From Dasyornis broadbenti (taxonomy: Eukaryota; Chordata; Aves; Passeriformes; Dasyornithidae): 64,000 nucleotides of DNA. How positions within the stretch are numbered: position 1 is the stretch's first letter; each line of letters starts with the position of its first letter. The stretch lies in the NCBI GenBank assembly GCA_013397935.1, contig VZRN01000227.1, forward strand, positions 1,003,259-1,067,258. Direction: 5' to 3'. The notes below the pieces were generated by a model that did not search any database, was not told the origin of the DNA, and worked only from the letters and a program-made list of their open reading frames with translations. Shown here one piece after another: positions 58,314 to 64,000 of the stretch. Made by a program: the position numbers and the translations under genes.

Positions 58314-59239
58314 TCCTTATTATGACAAGCACTGATCTCAGTAAGTTTTCTGCTAAGGTAATATGTTTTCTGCATGAAGCCTGGGGAACATTAATTTTAA
58401 AAGTTCAGATCTTTAAAAAGCTGATGTCAAGACTCTTAATTTCTTTCCAAACAGACCCTGTGGGCTAGGACTCAAGAAAACAGAGGAAGCTGATGAGAGA
58501 GGAGAGAAACTTCTTTTATTTGTTCTTTTCCCAAGCCTATGAATGATAGAAACAGAGGATCTGAGACTGATTGACATGTTTGTTCAGACAGAGGAAATTA
58601 GGAAACAAACCAAAGACACAATTTTACAGTTTCAGGTCTTTTTTCTAAATTCAACTTTAAAAAAGGAGGAAACACTGATAAAACAAAGGTAGCCTGTGGG
58701 TGCTTCCCATATTCCAAAACAAGGAACATTTCGTGACAGTTTTATGTTTGTGAAGAATTTATCCTCTTACATCCATGCATTCTGAACTGGAGAGTGCAAG
58801 GCCCACGATTAAAAAGTGACTACACAGAAAAAGTTGCCCCCCTTGAGACTTTTTTCTAGCATCATGAGAGTATTCACAGAAAAACCCACACAGAAAAATG
58901 ACAGATGCAAAAGTTCTAGAACACAATAGTGTTTCTGTGACATCAATTTAACCTGGGGAACAGCCACAAAAATTTCCCAATATCAAAACTTCAATAAAAC
59001 TTTTTTTTTTTTTAAATAAAAAGTGGGATGAATTAAAAAAAATAAAAAATCCCTGAATTGCACTACTACAGTGTAAAAATTATGAGGGGACATAAACTTC
59101 CATATGCTTTAAATATAAAATACAAACTCTCTTAGGATGGAAAAGACATTTCAACATCTAATAAACAAGGCATCATAAACAATCCTCATTAATATTGCCA
59201 CAGGCTGCCCTTTCCTGCCACCTGGTTTGCAGCTGGGTG
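58314..59239. other. AT-rich spacer, no gene seen
   Basis: The spacer includes a T13 run at 59001-59013 followed by A-rich words to 59050. Nothing else was recognised. Confidence 0.45.
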
Positions 59240-59615
59240 TGGCTTGAGAATCAGAATTTGAAAATGCAAAAAGGAATGGGGCATACACAGCTTCTCTGGG
59301 CAACTTGTGCCAGTGTCTCACCACCCTCAGAGTAAAGATTTTCTCCCTAATAGCCGAGTTGCTCATCCCAGCACTACATGCCCTGGTTAGAAGTCCCTCT
59401 CCAGGTTTCTTGTAGCTCCTTGTAGATATAAGAAGGTGCTACAAGGTCTCCCTGAAGCTTTCTCCTCTCCAGGCTGAACCAACCCAACTCTCTCAGCCTT
59501 TCCTCATAGAAGAGGTGGTCCATCCCTCTGATCATCTTCATGGCTCTCATTTGGACTAACTCCAAGAGGTCCATGTACTTATAATATGGGGCCCCAGAGC
59601 AGAATACATGTATGA
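59240..59615 (-). mobile_element. CR1 LINE ORF2 C-terminal fragment
   Basis: On the minus strand the frame at 59574-59374 gives 'LLELVQMRAMKMIRGMDHLF' then 'EERLRELGWFSLERRKLQGD', which is the CR1 ORF2 C-terminal region. A second frame nearby (59366-59151) gives 'REKIFTLRVVRHWHKLPREA', the next conserved block. The order is right but the two blocks lie in separate frames with lost sequence between them. The 3' UTR is missing or unrecognisable below 59240. The copy is non-functional. Confidence 0.9.
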
Positions 59616-60433
59616 CTTAATTTAAACACAACCTCTATCAAATACTCAAAGGGATGTGAAAAATTCTTCCTAGTATGTTTCATGCACATCTGTTGATGGT
59701 GGAGGATTGGTATGATCACCAGATCTGTACTTCATTTATCACTCCATTTCTCATGGAGTGATAATGGAGCCTTTGCCATGAAGATTGACTCTCTTAAATT
59801 TCTTTTCAATTCTTGTTCCAGTCTCCTTCTCTTGCAAGCCTGCATCACATTTCACTTTTCAGGCTGCCTATCCTCGGCTTGATTCTTTCCCTGGCCAGTT
59901 ACAGCTGGCTGCGAGCTCTTTTCACAGTTTCTCCATTCCCAGTGATGTTTAACAATCTTCATACATGCACAGACCTTGCCTGCTCTTTTCCCAACTGGAG
60001 TATCCATAATTTACACAGTAAAATGGTACCATTTTCACTTCCTTGGTCCCAAGTCCCTGTGCCACTATTGACTTTTCCTCCAGCAAAATCTTAGAGCCTT
60101 GGGGCTTCTTTGGTAATGTATCTGTACCCCAGTTATGCCTTCTCTGATGCACCATTTTTAATTTCATAGAGTTAACAGAAAGTCATCCCAATTATATGAT
60201 CCACAGTTTAAACTTCTCACATAAGGTTTCCATCCATTGGAGAAGTCTAAGGTCTCTTGAACTGCAGTATTCCTTTTATTCTCTCTCAACCTGGCTTGTG
60301 TTCTTGCTTCTTTTGAGGCTGATGAATTATTCTTTTAAACCACCCAAACGCTAACTGGAGGACAGTAACTATACCCTTTTAGGAGTAGGTAAAAAATGGA
60401 TAGGAATTAATATCTTGATCTGAAGCTGGATGG
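59616..60433. other. Spacer between CR1 fragments
   Basis: A 93-codon plus frame (59813-60094) is hydrophobic and Pro/Leu/Ser-rich without a known domain. No repeat was recognised. Confidence 0.4.
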
Positions 60434-60850
60434 CATAGAATGAGAAAATATCAAGTTGGGAAGGACCTGTGGAGTCTACAGGGTCCAATTTCCTGTCCAA
60501 GGCATGGTGAACTTCAGAGTCTGATTAGGCTGCTCAGTGACTTCTCCAGACCAGTTTACAACATTTCCAGAGATGGAGATTTCACAGCCTCTCTGGGCTC
60601 TGTCATATTCAGTCTGTAAAGTTATTCCCTTATGCCCAGTGGGAATTTCCCTTATTATGACTTGCAGTTGTTGGTTCCTGTCTTTTCAGTACGCACCACT
60701 GAGAGAATCTGGTCCCATCTTTTCTATAATTCCCTTCAGGCAGGTGAAGAGAACAGTCAGATATCCTTTCTAGTCTTTTCTCCAGACTGAAAAAAGACAG
60801 CTCCCTCTTTTCATACATCTTGTGGACTGTGTTCCTGAACATGTAGTTGG
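60434..60850 (-). mobile_element. Old CR1 LINE fragment, antisense
   Basis: The plus strand shows 'catagaatgagaaaatatca', 'agttgggaaggacctgtgga' and, further along, 'cttcaggcaggtgaagagaa', 'cagtcagatatcctttctag' and 'tcttttctccagactgaaaa'. This is the antisense of a diverged CR1 3' UTR and ORF2 C-terminus, including the code for the conserved 'FSLEKR' block (minus frame 60857-60630). It is more decayed than the copies at 51.4 and 58.1 kb. Confidence 0.75.
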
Positions 60851-62370
60851 GTCCCAAACCTGGACATACTCAAAATAGAGAGCAAAACCATATCTAGTAA
60901 GTATTTTCTCTCAGCCTTTGTTGTTGTGAAAGGATCCCAGTATAGCCTGGTATTCATCATTTGAAGAATCACTGCAAACAATTCTTCCTTGGTAGCCTGT
61001 CCGCATTTCTATTTCCTGTCAAAGCTTCCGTCTGAGATTCCTTTATGACTTTGACCTCCGTCAGGAATCCCTGTTCAGCCAAACTGATCTCCTACAGTGC
61101 CTGACTCTTTTCCTGATGATCAGGATAGAGGAAAGAGGCTCTGAGGAGAGAGTCAATAGTCAGACTTTTCTGTAAGCAGAATACAGACAAAATTGCCACA
61201 TCCATACTAGATAGTGGTTGGTTTGGGCTCTCCTCTGGGCTTCCCCTGACTGCACATCTCTGGCATAAATGCTGCTCCTGATAAATGTGAAGAATTTTCT
61301 CTAAAACAAGGAGGATAATTCCAAGATATGGGTGAAGTTCTAAATATAAAAGGACTTAAGCTTTTTCCCCTATGTCTGCAACTGCTTGTCTTGGATGAAT
61401 CAGGAAATATTGAACAGCATGGTTAGAATTTAGCTTTGCTCAAATTTTGTTTTAGCTTTGCCAAATTAATCTTTTAATATGTTTATGATCATGCTTATCT
61501 TCCTAAATATATTTTCCCATGCATCATATTTCCCATACCAGTATTTCATTCACAATTATTGAATCTTTTCCAGTAAGCAAAGTCCCAGAAAATATAGGTC
61601 TAGAGAAATTAATAAAGAAAATAAATAAGAAAATAAATTTTAAAATACTGGTAAAGATTACATGTAAAGAAAAATTATCGTGAAATACTTAGCATTATTA
61701 CACATAGAAAGCATATTTCTTGACTGGCTGAAACCAGCTGAAACTATCTCTGTTCTTTTAGCTCATGAGTAATGGTTCATAACAGGTCCTGGAAATACAT
61801 TTCTCTAGTCATGATACTTCACTCAATCCTAATTCATAACAATGAACTTTATTAAATTTAATGCTGCCTTTACAGAAGAGAAGGGCCATTTTTTTCTGTT
61901 TCAGTGGTTTTAATTTCACCTCTTCTTTAGAATTTTCATTTAGAAAAATAAGTAAAGCAACTCATTAATTTCAATTTCAGTAGGAAGTTCAAATTACATC
62001 CATCAAAACAGAAATATGATTATGGTGATCAATATATGTAGCAAAGCATAACTCATCAGGTTTTATCTTCAAATGTACACAGTTGTAGTGAATTTAGCAA
62101 CATCTGCACATATACCAGGGCAAAAATACTGGGTTTATGTCTTGTTTTGGTGCACAGCAAAATGTATTGTTCCTTGGTACTTGCATTGATTTAGATATCA
62201 TTGATATTTAATATCTTAGTTCATATTTATTGATTTCTGACATCAGGGATCAACTTCTGCTTCTTGATATCTGCACTCAAATGAGGATTCGAAATAAAAG
62301 GGAAGAACAAGCAAAAAAAAGAAAAGAAAAACAGAAATAACTATTCATAGCAGATCCCTGGAGAATGATC
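60851..62370. other. AT-rich spacer, possible CR1 scrap
   Basis: 'caggaatccctgttcagcca' and 'aactgatctcctacagtgcc' at 61061-61100 resemble an antisense CR1 coding block, perhaps continuing the element that ends at 60850, but the intervening 200 bases do not fit well. The remainder is AT-rich with no recognised feature. Confidence 0.35.
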
Positions 62371-62452
62371 ATAGAATCACAGAATGGTTTGGGATGGAAG
62401 GTACCTTAATGATAGTCTAGTTCCAACTCTCTGCCATGCGCAGGGACACCTT
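62371..62452 (-). mobile_element. CR1 LINE 3' tail, antisense
   Basis: 'atagaatcacagaatggttt', then 'gggatggaaggtaccttaat' and 'agttccaactctctgccatg', are the complement of the CR1 3' terminus. About 80 bases remain. The coding part is absent. Confidence 0.88.
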
Positions 62453-63110
62453 TCATAAGGCTCATGACAAGAGACAGAGTCCATTAAGATCATGTAAGTA
62501 ACCATACAGAAGAAAGCAGAAATCATCACACCACTTTCTTAAATTTCAAACTTTTTGGGAGCTGGAAGTTTCACTTTCTGGAACAAATTATTAATAAATA
62601 ATGACAATAATGGCAACTGAGCTGAAGCAGGAAGTTTCTGGTTAGGATTCATCTCCTGTAACCATGCATCTATCTTAGGTGTTTAATGCACGACACACTG
62701 TTTTATGGTACCCAGTTTCTTCCCATTACTCATAGAAGAAAAAGAGTTTGAAATTAGTTGCCTGTAGTTAGTTGAGATTAATACCGACCTGTGGTTACCC
62801 AGGCAGTAAATTTTAGTAAAACAATCAATGTAAGAAAGCAACAGAACTGAATTTACCCTGTCCCATGGTTTTGATCACAATAAAAATTTTTTTTGCTATG
62901 TTTGCATATGCATTTATATGCACATAGACTCTCCCTTTATCTTCATTCATCTTTCATAACCTCCAGTAAACTCATGCCCTCTCCTAATTTTCAACCAGGG
63001 TGGTAGACTATGGATGGCAGATGAATGATTGATCACCATTGGACCCTTAAAAGTCTTGCAAGACTATTGGAGCCTTCTGTGGGAAGAGAATTGCAAAAAT
63101 TTAGAAAAAA
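62453..63110. other. AT-rich spacer, no gene seen
   Basis: No frame of note and no recognised repeat. On the minus strand this is the sequence downstream of the poly(A) signal of the coding-like segment at 63117-63706. Confidence 0.45.
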
Positions 63111-63116
63111 GAGTTC

Positions 63117-63706
63117 TTTATTGATATTTGCTGTACAGCTGCAGCCAAAGTGGAAGCATTTTATAAGATGCTTAAATGCTTAGAAGAAATAACTACCCTA
63201 TCACTTGTGAGTGGTGGCTGTGACTAGCACTGACTTCTGGCCATTGACCACTGCACATAAACCTTGCGGTTTCACACAGGCTTCTGCCAAGAAGCAGAGC
63301 TTTAATTCCCGTAACTGTGTGCTGCACCTTTCTGCTTGAACAGTCCAGAACAGGTCTTTTTCAAAAAGTTGATGTGCAATGCAGGCAACATCATGAGCAC
63401 GGAGAGTCAAGTTTCCTGGTTTGTATTTACAACTATGTCAATGAGTCCCTCATGAATCAGCATTTCCTGACTTAGCCTCTCTTGTTGAAGATAAATAAGA
63501 AGGTAGACCCCAGAAGAAGCAGACAAAACTATTAAGAAGCTGAATACAAGATAAACCCAAATGAATCTGAGCAATAATAATTCCCAAAAATCAATCTGGT
63601 TGTTGACAGATGTGTTGCTGTGTTGACATAATGCAATCATAGCCAGCAAAACCACTGACAACGCCTTGCTGCTTTCTGCCAGAGTACCCACACCAGATAT
63701 CCACAT
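63117..63706 (-). pseudogene. Unrecognised coding-like segment, one frameshift
   Basis: On the minus strand an open frame runs from an ATG at 63706 for 99 codons to a TGA at 63409-63407. A second, shifted frame is open across that point and continues to a TGA at 63203-63201. A single one-base shift near 63420 would join them to about 165-170 residues. The first part has a short hydrophobic segment (residues 15-27) and a longer one (about 43-73, rich in Leu, Val, Phe and Ile) typical of a membrane span, then a polar stretch. The second part is a Cys- and Leu-containing tail ending Thr-Thr-His-Lys. AATAAA lies at 63122-63117, 79 bases past the second stop. There is no long poly(A) after it. I do not recognise the family. 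It may be a terminal exon, a frameshifted pseudogene, or chance. Confidence 0.3.
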
Positions 63707-63714
63707 GGCAAGAT

Positions 63715-63975
63715 TTCACAGAAGCATAATCATCTCAGTTGTAAGGAAATCATGAGACCACCTAGACCAGTGTCTTACTTGGAGGGGGTCAGTTTCCAAC
63801 ATGGGATCAGATATCATGGATATGTCTAATCTGCTCCTGAATACTTCCAAAGACAGAAATTGTTTGATCTCCCTGGGTAATTTGTTGTGGTGTTGAGCTA
63901 TGCTCCTCATACACTTTTTCCTATGATTTCCTAAAAGGGGAAGATTTGACGTGTTACATTTTCTTAGTCTCAACA
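63715..63975 (-). mobile_element. Old CR1 ORF2 C-terminal fragment
   Basis: The minus frame at 63976-63716 includes 'NKLPREIKQFLSLEVFRSRL', which matches the position and spacing of the CR1 ORF2 end (Leu-Pro-Arg-Glu, then a Ser-Leu-Glu-Val-Phe block). This is followed by a degenerate tail. The frame is open over 86 codons although the element is old, which is likely chance. It lies directly upstream, on the same strand, of the coding-like segment at 63117-63706. Confidence 0.7.
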
Positions 63976-63986
63976 AACCAGCTGCA

Positions 63987-64000
63987 AAAAAAAAAAAAAA
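63987..64000. repeat. A-run at window end
   Basis: The last 14 bases are all A and run off the window. It may be the start of a poly(A) or simple repeat whose other side is not visible. Confidence 0.8.

Noticed and set aside
1..64000. CRISPR arrays, operons or bacterial-type systems
   Set aside because: Composition, repeats and absence of dense genes show vertebrate nuclear DNA; no regularly spaced short repeats were seen.

Overview
The window reads as bird nuclear DNA. The main reason is the repeat content. At least twelve pieces of CR1 LINE are present, several ending in the avian CR1 tail (short ATTCTATGATTCT-like repeats after a 'ccttccaac' stretch). There are also three long terminal repeats that I recognise as types common in bird genomes. 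The rest is AT-rich single-copy-like sequence without convincing multi-exon genes. Species and order cannot be fixed from this sequence; the LTR types would suit a neoavian, perhaps a songbird, but that is inference.

Layout. 1-10413 is mostly unique AT-rich DNA with two antisense CR1 tails (2503-2590 and 3343-3482). An assembly gap lies at 10414-10488, flanked by A-rich sequence. 11772-14488 holds two sense CR1 copies. 17450-18590 is a full-length-looking solo LTR on the minus strand. 22056-22520 is a short 175-176 bp tandem array that carries telomere-like CCCTAA blocks. 26125-27120 is a plus-strand LTR followed by a primer-binding-site-like sequence and then a truncated retroviral leader; it is interrupted by a second gap (26597-26683). 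29300-30490 is a GC-richer block that looks repeat-derived but was not identified with certainty. 31290-33706 carries two decayed CR1 reverse-transcriptase pieces in opposite orientations. 35272-36020 is another solo LTR next to a CR1 tail, followed by a CpG-dense block (36040-36520). 36500-58124 is long, AT-rich and mostly featureless apart from CR1 fragments, with several stretches whose texture suggests conserved noncoding DNA. 58125-62452 has four more CR1 fragments. 63117-63706 on the minus strand carries an unrecognised protein-like sequence in two frames with a poly(A) signal, followed by an old CR1 piece up to the A-rich window edge.

No operon, tRNA, rRNA, CRISPR array or intact transposase was seen. 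Nearly all open frames of 60-110 codons are at the length expected by chance in this much DNA, or they are shadows of CR1 and LTR sequence. The window is best described as an intergenic or intronic avian region. The most interesting items are the telomere-bearing minisatellite, the coding-like sequence at 63.1-63.7 kb, the CpG cluster at 36 kb and the LTRs. All family names come from pattern recognition, not from a database search.
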